Source: Anniella stebbinsi (Eukaryota > Chordata > Lepidosauria > Squamata > Anniellidae). From it: a DNA stretch of 64,000 bases. Numbering within the stretch: the first letter of the stretch is position 1; every line of letters begins with the position of its first letter. The DNA is taken from assembly GCA_029215795.1 (NCBI GenBank), contig JARDYH010000002.1, forward strand, positions 44,128,001 through 44,192,000, in the 5' to 3' direction. The position numbers and the translations under genes are program-made. Positions 1 to 12,075 of the stretch are shown here, piece by piece. The notes beneath the pieces are model-generated. The model saw nothing but the letters and a program-made list of their open reading frames with translations, was not told the DNA's origin and did not search any database.

Positions 1-812
1 TCGCTGTATGAGGCGAAAGATGAGAAGCTCCTTTGGGGAAATCGGGGGTGGGTGGGTGGTGGAAGGAGGAAAGAGAGGATAAAATCTTTCCTCAGCCAGC
101 GCAGATCTATCTGGGAAGCCGAGCAGTGATAAGGCATTTTGCCCTTTCCTCCAGCCTCCTGAACAGGGGGACGGGGGAGAATCGCAGCTCTCCCCCCCAC
201 CTCCAACATACAGTGCCAGTTGTGTCAAGGCTGGACCAAACTTAAAAACGTCAAAGCAGCACTTTTGCTCTTCTCTTCAGTCACCGGATCCCCACCACCA
301 CCACACACACCGACAAAGCCTCGTTCTTTAACGATCTCATATCTCAGGAAGACGACTCTCACAACTTTTGCAAACACTTGGGGAAGAAGGCATCCTTTCC
401 AAGGCATAAACTGAATACATTCATAAAGTACCTGACTGTCCTTCCTTTCTATCTAGGTTAAGAAATCAATACATTTAAATGACCTAATCTGTGTTAATCT
501 GATGTATTTATCTGTCTCTCCACCCATCCATCTGCTTACCTATTAAAGATACAGAATTAATACATGCCTCTGTCTAATCTTTCTATATCCTATCCCCCAT
601 GGTGCATCCGATAAATTCAGAGGGACATGAAGTCCCCCTTCTGCCTCCATCACTGCACCTTTCAGGCTGAGGCTGTCCTATTTAGAGACAGGAGGTGTGT
701 GTGTGTGGGGGAGAAACATTTATTATCGAAGCCCACGACTGCATTTGCAAACTGTTCAGTGTTTTATTGGATCATATATTCGGGGAGGGACTAGGAACAG
801 GATAGCAGCTTT

Positions 813-815
<3 letters not shown>

Positions 816-843
<28 letters not shown>
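816..843. repeat. (CT)n microsatellite
   Basis: An uninterrupted CT dinucleotide tract of about 28 bases, within the presumed first intron of the minus-strand gene. Confidence 0.9.
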
Positions 844-1149
844 CCTTTTATTATGATGGGGTGTATTATTGTTATTGTTATTGTTTTTATTATTATTATT
901 CAGTCTTGCCAGTGCTCTTATCTGGATAACACCGAAGCCCTCCCTGCATTTATGAAGCGTCCATTGCTAAATGGAACATGTCTGCGGATAGATGACACAT
1001 AATCTGATTAAAGCAAATAAATACACACAAGAAAACACCCACGTCCAGACAACCCTGGATTATTCACAGTGTCCAGCATCGCACGTCCTTCTACACGCCT
1101 CCCCTCCCCCCATGAAGATTGCCCGTATTAATTCACTTTTCTGCCGACT

Positions 1150-2160
1150 TTGCCTTGACTTTAAAAATAAGATGGGGAGATCCCCCCCCCCCGTCGCTGC
1201 TGCTGTTCCCTTGACCCTTAGGGCGCCTTCGCCCCCCCCCCCCCACCGCTCTCCCCCATCCGCCGTCTAGTACTCTGATCCCTTTGATCTCCTGCACGGC
1301 GGCCACCAAACCTTCCAAGTCCCCTCCTCACCTTTGGCGAACGACGCGGGTCCGAGACTCAGGCACAGCAGAAGCCAAGCGGCCACCCAGCGGCTCATGA
1401 TTCTTTGATTCCCTCAAGGGACGACCTGGCAAGGTGGAGAGAGAAGACGCGAGGAGCTGCGTGTGTAGAGAAGAGACGCGGTCCTTCTACCTGGCCACTC
1501 AAACGAAGATCATTTAAAAAATAATAATGAAATAAATTGTCCTTCCCCTACAGATCGGGAAGGGGGAACACTTTCTCTCCCCCTCTCTTTTCTCTTTTTT
1601 TTTCTCCCCCACGACGAGTTCTGCGTCTCGCCTAATGATAAGGATATCCTAGGAGACCCGAGCGCAGCTCACAGTCTAAGTGCTGCCACGAGTCAATCAT
1701 CGCTCGCGAGAAAAGCGCCTGCTCCGGGGGATGCGCTAGGTAGGGGTGTGTGCGAGTGAGGTGGGGAGAGAGAAAAAGGAGAGGAGAGTGTCTTTGCTTC
1801 CCCTCCGTCTGTCGCGGGTCGGTGACAGGCAGCCTCTTGGGTGGCTGCTCCTCCCGCCGCTGCTGCAGGGAAGAGAACAATGAAGACAGAGGCAGCGCGA
1901 GAGAGGCAAAGCTGTGCCGGCTGGAAAGCGCACTGTATACAAACAGAGGCGGCGTGCGTCTGTCTGGGGCGAGAACCACACTCTCCTCCTCCTCCTCCTC
2001 TGCTCTGCTTTCTTCTGCTGCTTCTCTCCCCCCCCCCCCTCCACTCCTCCCTCCACTCGAGCCGCCGCCGCTGCTTCTGGCGGAGAGAAGCAGAAAGGAC
2101 CATGGACACACCCTGCCCTCTGATTGGCTCATCTTTTATTTCTGTGAAGTGGTGGTAGGG
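1150..2160. promoter_or_regulatory. CpG-rich island / candidate promoter region of a minus-strand gene
   Basis: This stretch is much richer in G, C and CpG than the AT-rich DNA to its right and contains GA/CT-rich, GGA and CTC tracts typical of vertebrate promoters. An inverted CCAAT box (ATTGG, 2123-2127) lies about 725 bases upstream of the signal-peptide ATG at 1398 on the minus strand. The long reading frames on both strands here are low-complexity (Ser, Arg, Gly, Pro runs) and I do not regard them as genes. The transcription start cannot be fixed from sequence alone. Confidence 0.6.
1332..1398 (-). CDS. First coding exon (signal peptide) of an unidentified secreted or membrane protein
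   Basis: The minus strand from 1398 reads a 22-residue start: MSRWVAAWLL, then LLCLSLGPASFA and a Lys. This is a textbook signal peptide: one Arg near the start, a Leu/Ala/Trp hydrophobic core of about 12 residues, and a small-residue cleavage site after ASFA. After the Lys codon the sequence runs AAAG followed by GTGAGG, a strong splice donor (GT at 1331-1330) that leaves a phase-1 junction, common for exons preceding extracellular domains. The ATG sits inside a CpG-rich island. The next exon should lie to the left, outside the window (1-1331 would be intron). I do not recognise the gene from the signal peptide alone; signal peptides evolve fast. The alternative is a chance reading frame in a CpG island, which the combination of signal peptide, donor and island makes unlikely. 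Confidence 0.6.
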
Positions 2161-2199
2161 AAGGGGGGGGGGGCAGATGACTTGAACTAAAAGGCAAAT

Positions 2200-4170
2200 G
2201 TATAGATTTGTAAATGTATAGATGTATCGTCTCGTGGAGGTCAGGACTTACACTCTGGGCCAGTGGACAAAACCGAGGAGATTGGAGCACTGCGAACCGA
2301 CGGAAAGGATATCCTCTAGGAAATGCTGCTAACACGAATTAGGAAATATCCTCCACCTTACCCCGCCCCCCAACATTACTAACTGTAATTGCTGTTGAAT
2401 TTGGGCATTGTTTATTTATTTATTAATTAATTTAATTTTAGAGGTGGGAAGCAAATACCAAGGTGTAAAAGTTCTGAATTGGAAAATTGATGGAAGGCAA
2501 CCAATCACTGGTCCCCTTCCACCAGGCTCCACTCTCTGGTTGACCCTGGATTTGCTTTGGAGCTCCATCACAGGGCAGAAGCCCCATGTTAACATCACTT
2601 CTTTTGAAAAAGTTAGGATAAATCCCCATCTTTTTCATATGTCAGCATTGCGGGGAAGCCCCACAGTGGCTGAGAAGCTACGCCTGTGTCATCTAAGTGA
2701 CACAGCGAAGATCCACAGTAACGTTGGAGTTTTCCCTGCATATAGACACCCCCCTTGACTAATTGAATGCTTTCTTTGAATCTGAATGCTTTCAGATTAT
2801 ATTGTACCATGAAGCAATTTTTCTAATTCTGCTGAGGGAGCACAAAATGATGCATTCAAATGTTATAAGATTGACACTCTTAAGTACATTTAGGTGATAT
2901 ATTTTTTTTTCTGTCTACATTTTCAGTGCATATTTTATGAATACTACTTTCGGTACTAACATAATATGCTTAATTATTGAAGAGCTGAAGCCCATATAAA
3001 ACTAGTGTGTAAAGACACCAGGACAAAATCAGAGATGGGGAAGATCTATTTACAATCACTGACTCTTTTGTTTGACTCATCATTTTTTCCAGGTTTTTTT
3101 TTTTTTTGAGCCTTCCTTTTAATGCTACAAAGTCTTCTATAGGTTTTTCTTTGTTTTCATTCTTTTACTCAAAAACCATTCTATACTATGTTACACTCCC
3201 ATCTCACCACTGGGATATATTTTGTCTCTGGCATTTTATTTTTTATTTTATTTTATCCCATTAGCTGGTTGGGGGAGAGATTTATAATGTGGGGCATGTC
3301 CTTTTTATCTGCTCAAAAGAGATGAAACCACCCAAGTAATAACTTACATTTATACAGTGCATTTCCTCTCTAGAATCCCAGATCAGTTTACACACTGTAT
3401 ATATACAGCAATCACTCCATCCATCACTAAAATGCAGCTACCTCTCTGGTGGACCTCTTGGAGTAGCAGTGCACACCCACATAAGAGCTTCAGATTAGAA
3501 CACTACTTCAGAATATAAATGTAGGAAGAATTGGGGTAGATGCATTGCAGTAACTTATAATGGAGTTTGACCAGGAAACCTAGAATAACATCATTTGTAA
3601 GTCCCATTCTTACAGTAATGAAATATGGGGTCAGAAGGGACTGATGCTGAGGATTAGTTGCTTGTTTAATATTAGCAGTAAAGCCACTGACACAAACCCG
3701 GTGCATGAATGCACTCTCACACACTTAAGACTCTCACCCACCCTCCCATCTATCCATTTCTGCATTAGTATTTAGCACAAGCTCATTCATATTGGCACTA
3801 TCTTTATCCTACACTTATTTATATACCTATAAACTTTTTTTGTTTTTTTTCCCACCATAAAAAACAGTTCAATGGAGTTTGATAAAACCAGATATCTAGA
3901 CAAAACTAGATTGCTAAATGTCTTGTATTTTTTAGGTCACAGCCCCCCCCCCCAAAACCACCATTATGACTTGAATATGGACCCATCCCTTTCAAAACAG
4001 GGAAATGTATAAGGTATACAGAAAAGGAACAAAGAATGAACTAACTCTTTAGCTAGCATATGCACTAAATGAGTAACCATATCCACTCCTTTCATAACTC
4101 AAATTAGAGTTGGTGCTTTTGAGTAAGATGGTGCAAAATCCAGACAAACTTGGGCTTCAGCACCTTCACT
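2200..4170. other. AT-rich non-coding DNA, no gene seen
   Basis: No open frame here has family resemblance or a coding-like composition. It contains short T- and A-runs (for example 2900-2910 and 3093-3107) and a C-run near 3943. It is probably intergenic DNA upstream of the promoter island. Confidence 0.6.
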
Positions 4171-4177
4171 GAAATTA

Positions 4178-5470
4178 ATCATAGAATAGTAGAGTTGGAA
4201 GGGGCCTATAAGGCCACTGAGTCCAAACTTCTGCTCAGTGCAGGAATCCACCTTAAAGCATATCTGACAGATGGCTGTCCAGCTGCCTCTTGAACGCCTC
4301 TAGTGTGGGAGAGCCCATTACTTCCCTAGGTAATTGGTTCAATTGTTGTATGCTCTAACAATCAGGAAGTTTTTCCTGATGTTCATCCGGAATCTGGCTT
4401 CCTGTAACTTGAGCCCATTATTCCATGTCCTGCACTCTGGAATGATCGAGAAGAGATCTTGGCCCTCCTTTGTGTGACAACCTTTCAAGTATTTGAAGAG
4501 TGCTATCATGTCTCCCCTCAGTCTTCTCTTCTCAAGGCTAAACATGCCCAGTTCTTTCAGTCTCTCCTCATAGGGCTTTGTTTCCAGACCTCTGATCATC
4601 CTCATTGCCCTCCTCTGAACCCCCTCCAGCTTGTCTGCATCCTTCTTGAAGTGTGATGCCCAGAACTGGGCACAAAATGCAAGATGAGGCCTACCCAGTG
4701 CTGAATAGAGGGTACCTCATGCGATTTGGAAGCTATACTTCTATTAACGCAGCCCAAAACAGCATTCTGTTTTCAGCCCAATGCTCCAGACTATCAAAAT
4801 CACTTTGAAGTTTGTTTCTGTCTTCCAGGGTATTACCGATCCCACCCAATTTTGTGTCATCTGCAAATTTGATAAGCATTCCCTGCACCTCCTCATCCAA
4901 ATTATTAATAAAAATGTTGAAGAGCACTGGCCCTAGGACTGAGCCCTGCAGTATCCTGCTCGTTACCTCCCCCAGTGTGAGAAGGTACTATTGATAAGCA
5001 CTCTTTGAGTCCGATTCTATAGCCAACTGTGGATTCACCTGATAGTTGTTCCATTCAGCCCACTTTTCAATAGTTTGTTAATCAGAATGTCATGGGGCAC
5101 TTCGTCAAAAGCTTTTCTGAAGTCAAGGTATACTATGTCCACAGCATTCCTATAATCCCCAAGGGAGGTTACCCGATCAAAAAATGAGATCAGATTAGTC
5201 TGACAGGATTTGTTCTTGACAAATCCATGCTGGCTTTTAGTAATCACTGCATTGTTTTTGAGGTGCTTACAGATTTACTTCTTTTATAATCTGCTCCAAA
5301 ATTTTCCCCGGGATTGATGTCAGACTAGCTGGTATTTAGTTCCCAGGTTCCTTCTTTTTGTCCTTTTTGAAGATAAGGACAACATTAGCCTTCCTCCAGT
5401 CATCCGGCACTTCACCTATCTTCCATAATTTCACAAAGATAATATCCTTGAGATATTAATTTAACATTGT
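4178..5470 (-). mobile_element. CR1-family LINE, 3' half, degraded
   Basis: Read on the minus strand, this is the reverse-transcriptase half of a CR1 non-LTR retrotransposon. 5247-5035 encodes the palm start (SQHGF, then YLDFRKAFDEVPH). 4927-4733 encodes the FADDTKLGG catalytic strand. 4605-4339 encodes the conserved C-terminal tail ([21 protein letters not shown]). The minus-strand 3' end near 4180 finishes with the ATTCTATGAT-type terminus typical of CR1. The frames are separated by stops and shifts and there is no 5' half, so this is a 5'-truncated dead copy. More degraded RT sequence upstream (about 5250-5470) still reads a GEVPDDW-like segment. Confidence 0.9.
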
Positions 5471-5606
5471 GTTTCAACATTTTCAGTTTGTTACCCCCCT
5501 TTCCAACAAAGTATGGCTTCATTCAAAGATGTAGTGGCAGCTGGTTTATGGAGTAATTAGCCAAGGTGCTCAACCATATGAGTTGTGTGTAACTCATGTT
5601 GTTCAT

Positions 5607-6682
5607 TTAGGAACATAAGAACCTAAGAAATGCCATGCTGGATCAGATCAAGGGTCCATCTAGTCCAGCACTCTGTTCACACAGTGGCCAACCAGCTGTC
5701 GACCAAGGACCAATAAAGCAGGACTCAGTGCAACAACACCCTCCAACCCATGTTCCCGAGCAAGTGGTGTACACAGCCTTACTGACTCGGATACTGGTGG
5801 TAGCACATAAACATCAGGGCTAGTAGCCATTGATAGCCTTCTCTTCCAGGAATTTATCCAACCCCCTTTTAAAGCCATCCAAATTGGAGGCCATCACTAA
5901 ATTGTGTGGTAGTGAATTCCATAATTTAACCACGTGCTATGTGAAGAAGTACTTCCTTTTATTTGTCCTGAATCTCCCACCAATCTTCTTCATGGGAAGA
6001 CCCCAGGTTCTAAGATTTCGAGAGAGGGAGAAAAATGTCTCCCTCTCCACAGTCTCCACACTATGCATAATTTGGTACACCTTAGCATGTTTCCCCTTAG
6101 CCTCCTTTTTTCCCAATAATTTTGTACACCTGTAGCATGTTTCCCCTTAGCCTCATAGGGGAGATGCTCCAGGCCCTTATTCATTTTAGTTGCCCTTTTC
6201 TGCACTTTTTTCAGCTCTATAATGCCATTTTTTAAGTGTGGTGACCAGAACTGTACACAGTATTCTAAGTGTGGTCATACCATAGATTTGTATAAAGGCA
6301 GTATGATACTGGCAGTTTTATTCTCTATTCCTTTTCTTATAATGCCTAACATGGAGTTTGCCTTCTTTACAGTGGCTGCACATTGGGTTGACGCTTTCAT
6401 TGAGCTGTGCACCACAACCCCAAGATTTATTTCTTGTTCGGTCACCCCCAGCTCAGATCTCATCAGGTTATAGTTGAAGGTGGATTCTTTTGCCCCAAAG
6501 TGCATCACCTTACACTTGCTTACATTGAACCACATCTCCCATTTGGATGCCCACTCTCCCAGCTTGGAGAGATCCCTTTGGAGCTCTTCACAATCCCTTT
6601 GTGTTTTAACAACCTTAAATAATTTAGTGTCATCATGAAACTTGGCCACTTCACTGTTCACTCCTAATTTGTAGATACTAAT
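5607..6682 (-). mobile_element. Second CR1-like LINE 3' half, degraded, same orientation
   Basis: On the minus strand, 6682-6275 encodes reverse-transcriptase sequence including the catalytic strand, where the usual FADD reads FHDDTKLFK (first Ala replaced by His). It continues through LGEWASKWEMWFNVSKC to IENKTASIILPLYKSMV. Further 3', a shifted frame (6205-5990) keeps the KRATKMNKGLEHLPYE block. The 3' untranslated end (5607-5700) has the AGGAACATAAGA start seen in many reptile copies when read on the plus strand. This is a different CR1 subfamily from the neighbour at 4178-5470. It is inactive: frameshifts, a missing 5' half and a mutated catalytic motif. Confidence 0.88.
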
Positions 6683-7030
6683 ATTATTTATATATTTTAA
6701 GATGTTTATACCCTGTCCTTCAACAAACAACAAACAAAACTTTCCCAGGACAGCTTTACAGTAAATATAAAAAATCTAAAACAACAACAACCAATGTATA
6801 CAATAATGCAACAATAACCAATAAAAACTAAAACAGCAGATAGCAGAGCAGCATAAATCACTGGAGATGAAACTCACTGTTAAAATGCCTGGAAAAAAAA
6901 CTCTAGACCTAGGACTGGAATGACATCAAGGTAGGTGCCAGGCAAATCTCTTTGGGGAGAGTATTCTAGGATCTCACAAAAAATAGTAAAGAAAATTGCT
7001 TCATCTCCAATGATAGAACCCCAAGGTTGT
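6683..7030 (-). mobile_element. L2-type LINE 3' end fragment
   Basis: The segment begins with a TTTAT-rich stretch, then an A-rich region (AACAACAACAACC), and then a block with GTGCCAGGCAAATCTCTTTGGG. These match in order the copies at 29935-31750, 48091-48760 and 63775-64000, where 48294-48760 encodes an L2-like reverse-transcriptase C-terminus. By comparison this is the 3' untranslated end and last codons of an old minus-strand L2 copy, abutting the CR1. Confidence 0.6.
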
Positions 7031-8930
7031 CTTTAGGTTTCCAGTCTATGAATACAATGGGTTGGATCCCATGAGCAGAGTTCCATTCATGGGATGTTCC
7101 CTACAGCAGAAGTTGGTGAATCAATTTGCCAATTTCTCCTTTCTCCTGCAATTGCCTGTGTCCCCTAAAAAGGTGATCCAGGGGGCTGGAGGACTCTCCA
7201 GAACAGTTGGAGATAGTGCTGCAGGAGGCTGCAACAGGAAGGAGGAATTGGTGGAATCCACTTCTCCCTCTTTCTCCAGTGGGGGTCTCTGATCTTCCAT
7301 TCATGGAAGAGTATGTCTGGATCCAATCCAGAGTGATTAAGTTACCTCTCATTGCCTTATAGGAGGTCCAGATTTGGTTGTTGTCGATGAATTCAGCCTT
7401 TGATTTAGGAAGTAACTCTGTCTGTAAAAACAAACAAACTCCCTATTGGTTGGGATTTAATATCTTTGTTACTACCTGTTCAATACAATACACATTTCTG
7501 GGGGGAAAGAAATTACAAAGCTTAATGCTCTGCTCCTGAATAACCAACCCTGATCCCCTTTAAATGTAGCTTGCTTAAAAAGTGATACATACTAATTTGT
7601 CTGCATTAGAATCTTGAAATTGATCAGGAGCTTTCCAAAGGAAGATTTTTTAAACTGTAAAACATGAACATATGACTGGCATGCCACTGGACTGGGAAAC
7701 TGGATGGTGTTGTTCTGTTTCTATTTATGCTACTAATCTGTAATGTGAGGTTGGTGCTATCTATTCATTCTCCCCGCTACTTCTCTAGGCCTGTGTTTCT
7801 TTAGCAAGGCCTTGCATTGGGGATGTATGAGAAATTCATTTGTTAGTTTTTAACTAGAATTAATCAAATTCACACCTTCCAGAACTGAACCAAATGCAGA
7901 CCTGTATGTGATTTGAGCTCAAAGTCCATACATTTCTGAGCTTGGAATGCAATTGGGGGTGGGGTGGGGGTTGAGAATGAAATATTTATTGCTAAAAGCG
8001 ATAAGCCATCACAATTTGATGTAATTAAAAGGATAAAATACAAATAAGATGAGCTAATAAAATGTTGTTAAAATGCATATATTTGGGGAAAAAAATGCAC
8101 AAAAATATACATTCAGATATATATTTCTGAAAATAAAAAAACTCCAAAGCTCACAGTCTGATAAAGGCATGAGTTAGAATGAGGTTTGCATTTGGAGGAC
8201 CTCAGCAAGCTTGAATTTTCCTGGTTGGCACATCCTTACCTAGCATTTCTTATCTGTTTGTATTTTAAATTATTTGAGGAGCTAAAATTATTATGGAGCA
8301 TTTAAACTTCAGTAGAAATTAAAGATGTTTATGTCAGCACCGCCTCTTCTTGCTGGTTCAACAATAGAACTTTGGCTCACAAAGCCATTACAACACAAAA
8401 ATATCTTAACTTCACTTGGATCTATCTACTGTCGTACCAAACAACAGTTGTGAATAGTTTGATCCTGTCACTAAATTGTCTTTCCTCTTCATTTTAAGAT
8501 TTCCAAGGAAACAAGCACACAAGCTCTGAGTTACCTAGGTGACTCTTGATGTCACCTTCAGAGTATCTTAGATAGATGGTTTATTGTACAGAGCAGTTTT
8601 AATTTAAAGATTAGCTTTTATCATGGTCTTCCATCCAAGTGCTGACCAAATCTAAGACTGGTTACCTTGTGAAATCAGATGAGCTGGAAGTGGAGATAGT
8701 GAAGGTCAGGATAGTAGCAGCTCATATAATTTTTTTTGTTTTGTTTCATTAAGCTTCTCAACAGCAAAAACTCCGTCCAAATGATTTCCACAGCATTACA
8801 TTACAGCCACAGTGAAGTCAAATAACAGGAACAATTCACAGAACTAACACTGATTCATACAAACATTTCCATGTGATGGCAACATGGAGGATCAATAATT
8901 GTCATCTTTTGAAATACCAATCAGTCGTAT
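7031..8930. other. AT-rich non-coding DNA, no gene seen
   Basis: No supported gene or clear repeat is visible. 8030-8230 is rich in A-runs and ATAT tracts and may contain very old repeat remnants. Confidence 0.5.
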
Positions 8931-8938
8931 AAATGTTC

Positions 8939-9395
8939 TAGGGATGGGTGAGAATTTAGTTCAGTTCGGGCTTTGACAAGAACTTACCAAAATTCACAAA
9001 GTTTTTCATAAACATGTTGGAAAGAATTTGCGATTATTATTTTTAATGGATATGGGAGAAAGTGAAAGTGACAGATTTTCTATCCTGGGTTTGAATCCCT
9101 GTATATTCAGGGGTGTTTGTGGTGCTGAATTAGGGCTGCCATCTCTTTTCCCTGACAGGTTCCTCATCTTTAACAGCTACATGACAGGCAGGTACAACAT
9201 GGTCTTCTCCATGCTGAGAGCAGCTTTATGAATTGAATGTGGTCTGTGCAGATGGTTGAGAATTTGATTCATTTTTTGTAAGAATTTACCAAAATTTGCA
9301 ATTTTGTCATACATAATACAGAAAGAATTTGAGATATTTTCTTTTTAAAAATGTGAATGTGATAAATGTGAAACTGACAGATTCATCCATCCCTA
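8939..9395. mobile_element. Old hAT-like non-autonomous element, TIR TAGGGATGGGTGA
   Basis: The left end reads TAGGGATGGGTGAGAATTT and the right end reads, inverted, TAGGGATGGATGAATC. The flanking 8-mers are AAATGTTC (8931-8938) and GGATGCTC (9396-9403), matching at 5 of 8 positions, as expected for a decayed 8-bp target duplication. Inside are two diverged direct copies of a block containing AGAATTTACCAAAATT and GAAAGAATTTG (about 8980-9040 and 9280-9340). There is no coding capacity. The TIR resembles the better-preserved TAGGGATGTGCA elements elsewhere in the window. Confidence 0.6.
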
Positions 9396-9403
9396 GGATG
9401 CTC

Positions 9404-10660
9404 TTTACAACCTGGCTCAAAGAAAGCACATGCCATTCATTTTTCAGAATATGCCTGTCAAACTGCAAACTCAACATTTATTTTACCATTACACCACTAT
9501 TCCCATTTTTCATCCTACAAAACAGATTATGAAGTCTTCATTGCAATTTTTGTAAGATGCTTATGTTCATCTCCCTATGAGAAGTACAGGTCAGGATCCC
9601 AATAACTGTATGAACAACTTTTCATGCCCTGTCAGAAACGAACAGAGCAATCCTATTGTACCTGAACTGCATCCAAGGGGGCATAGGATTGTCTAAAAAA
9701 GTTATCTGAGGTCTTCGACAGAGTTCTGATCTCAGAGGGATTTTTGGAAAGTCGGAGCTCTTCTTCTGGCTTCTCTAAGCCAAACTGGACATTTCTGAGG
9801 CAGCTTCCTCTATGAGAAACTGCAACCTCATAGCGGGGAAGAAATGGAAGTGTTGGAAGCATATTGGATGGCTGGGAGGGAGTGGCCAATGATCTGAGAG
9901 GGATCCTAAACAGTCCCAGACCCCCAGCCACACCACTAGCAGAGAGAGATAGCTAAATGGATTCTGAGTCCCAATTAATAGAGGTCAAAGACCTCTTTGG
10001 AGGTCAAAGAGGACAAAAATGCCACCAATGTTCCTCCAGTAGGGCTTAGGACAGGACCAAGCTTCTGAGATCAGAGTGCTACATGCATTGATAGGGCTCC
10101 TTGCCCTTAGGAATGTTCTGTAAAGTAAAAATATGTTATTGGGCTCTTGAGATTCCAGTTATAGTGAGAACTATTCCTTTAAAAATGTACTTGTTAGTTT
10201 AGTGTTGCTCATTTTGGCAGAATGATTCTTCTAGATCAGGATGGGGAGGGGGACTAAAAAAGTTAATGACAGATCAAGAACAAAATGCATCTAATCAGTA
10301 CTAAAATATATATTTTCTCCCCCTTTGCATCTATCATATTGAGGGCTATATATTTATAGATCAATGTATAACAAAGAGACAGTAAGGCCAATGTGTTTAT
10401 GATACTATGTTTCTCTTTTTTTGTCATGGTCTCAAATGGAGGAAGTCCACATCCATGCAAGTGAGTTACAAATGTGTCCATAACTGCCCTTAATTTCTAC
10501 CTATAAAGCGGAAAGCATGTGTGCATCAAGTATGTCCGGAAATGTTTACCCACTTCTGGACAAGTTAGAAACTTGACACGGTGACACAGTGATAGGTCTG
10601 GCTGTACAATGTACCAGAAAAATCTAAAAACATGAATTTTGGGGGTTTAAGTATTTTGAA
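9404..10660. other. Non-coding DNA, no gene seen
   Basis: No supported gene. Around 9647-9700 a short inverted pair (CAATCCTATTG and ATAGGATTG) suggests a foldback element remnant. Confidence 0.45.
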
Positions 10661-10679
10661 AGACTTTACTAAAAACCAA

Positions 10680-10760
10680 GGCTTATGCCTACAACTCCCA
10701 GCATGCCTTGGGTGGAACTCCCAGCATGCCTTGGGCAGGAGGCCAGACTTACTGGCCTTT
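10680..10760. repeat. Repeat with duplicated CTCCCAGCATGCCTTGGG motif
   Basis: ACTCCCAGCATGCCTTGGG occurs twice in direct orientation within 60 bases. A related copy lies at 12966-13020 (ACTCCCAGCATGCCTTGAGC). The interior after both copies is alignable by eye (a GGCAGGAGG-like stretch, then ACTTA, TTGGC and a GCCAT block). It is an interspersed repeat family that I cannot name. Confidence 0.5.
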
Positions 10761-11572
10761 GACGGCCATTGTGAGTACAAAGGCGGGTGGCTGCTGTGTG
10801 TCTTTCACAACCTGACTCCTAAGGTTGGTCTCGAACAGTCAACCCAATTCCACATAAAAGGAAACAACCCACATACATGGGCTGCGTCCATTTGTGGCAC
10901 CTCTTCCCGCCCTTTGCATGGTTTTAAAATCATGACCAGATACAACAGCGTGGCTTTGAGGGGCCAAACATACTCAAAGGCACTTAACCATGATATCACT
11001 GTTTTCTCAGAATCTGGGGGAAGCAAGCGCACAACTTTTGTCCATAAGAGGGAGTGAGGAAGGGGAGGCACTCTGCACATGCCCATAAGCAGACCCAACA
11101 AAGGGGGGAAATGCCCGGCCCAGCCCTAGCCCTTCAGTACAGACTCCAGATGGAGCACTTGGTGGGTGAGAAGTGCAGGACGAGGCAATCCCAGCGGAAT
11201 TGGCTGCAGCTGGGCATGTCCACTGATAGCTGCTTACATCCCCTCCTTGGTGATTAGGGTGACCAGATTTTGAGAACCAAAATCCCGGTCCCCCCCGCCA
11301 CTCCACCCACCCAAACCAACTCCCCCACCGCGCGCCCATGCGCGCCCACGCCCGCGCGCCCGCCCTGCCCCGCCCCCCCACCCCGCGCCGCCCCCCCACC
11401 CACATGCCTCACGCCACCTGCCTCGCGTCGCCCCCCCCGCCTGCACGCCCCCCCGCGCCGCCTGCACCGCCCCGTGTCGCCCCCCCCACTCGCCCGCCCA
11501 CCTCACGCCGCCTGCCCCGCTTGCCCCGCGCCACCCGCCCGCCTCGCACCGCTCGCGCCGCCCGCCTCGCGC

Positions 11573-11768
11573 TCCTTACCTGCTGAGGCGTCCACTTCCC
11601 TCCGGTGCTCGGAATCTACTGAGAAACAGGCTTCCTGGCCTGTCTCTCAGTAGCGCGCTGGGTGATGACATCATCACCCGGCACGCTACTGAGGGACAGG
11701 CCGCAAAGCCTGTTCCTCAGTAGATTCCGAGCACCGGAGGGAAGCGGACGCCCCAGCAGGTAAGTGCC
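11573..11768. repeat. Hairpin module 1 of the 11255 element
   Basis: This is an imperfect palindrome of about 195 bases. The outer edges are CTTACCTGCTG and CAGCAGGTAAG. The arms share GGAATCTACTGAG / CTCAGTAGATTCC and GCGCGC-like inner sequence, and the centre is GGGTGATGACATCATCACCC at 11660-11679. As single-stranded DNA or RNA it would fold into a long stem. Confidence 0.8.
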
Positions 11769-11893
11769 TCATGCTGGCCGCCCACCCGCACGCACACCCC
11801 GCCTCTCGCCGCCCGCCCGCCCCGCTCACCCTGCGCCACCCGCCCGCCTCACGCCGCTCACCCTGCGCCGCTTGCCCCACCCACCTCACACTC

Positions 11894-12075
11894 CTTACCT
11901 GCTGGAGCGTCCACTTCCCTCCGGTGCTCGGAATCTACTGAGAAACAGGCTTTCCTGGCCTGTCTCTCAGTAGTGCGCCAGGTGATGACCCGGTGCACTA
12001 CTGAGGGACAGGCCGCAAAGCCTGTTTCTCAGTAGATTCCGAGCACCAGAGGGAAGCGGATGCCCCAGCAGGTAA
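11894..12075. repeat. Hairpin module 2 of the 11255 element, centre deleted
   Basis: This is a tandem relative of the preceding module with the same outer edges and arms. The central GATGACATCATC palindrome is reduced to GGTGATGACCCGG, so one half-site is missing. Confidence 0.75.

Noticed and set aside
1632..2190. Several overlapping 100-166-residue frames in the CpG island
   Set aside because: Low-complexity Ser/Arg/Gly/Pro runs on both strands; typical of GC-rich promoter sequence.
10632..11057. 141-residue plus-strand open frame
   Set aside because: Overlaps an interspersed repeat and has no domain or splice context.
11007..11653. Open frames in the C-rich part of the 11255 element
   Set aside because: Proline- and arginine-rich artefacts of CGCC/CACC runs within a transposon.
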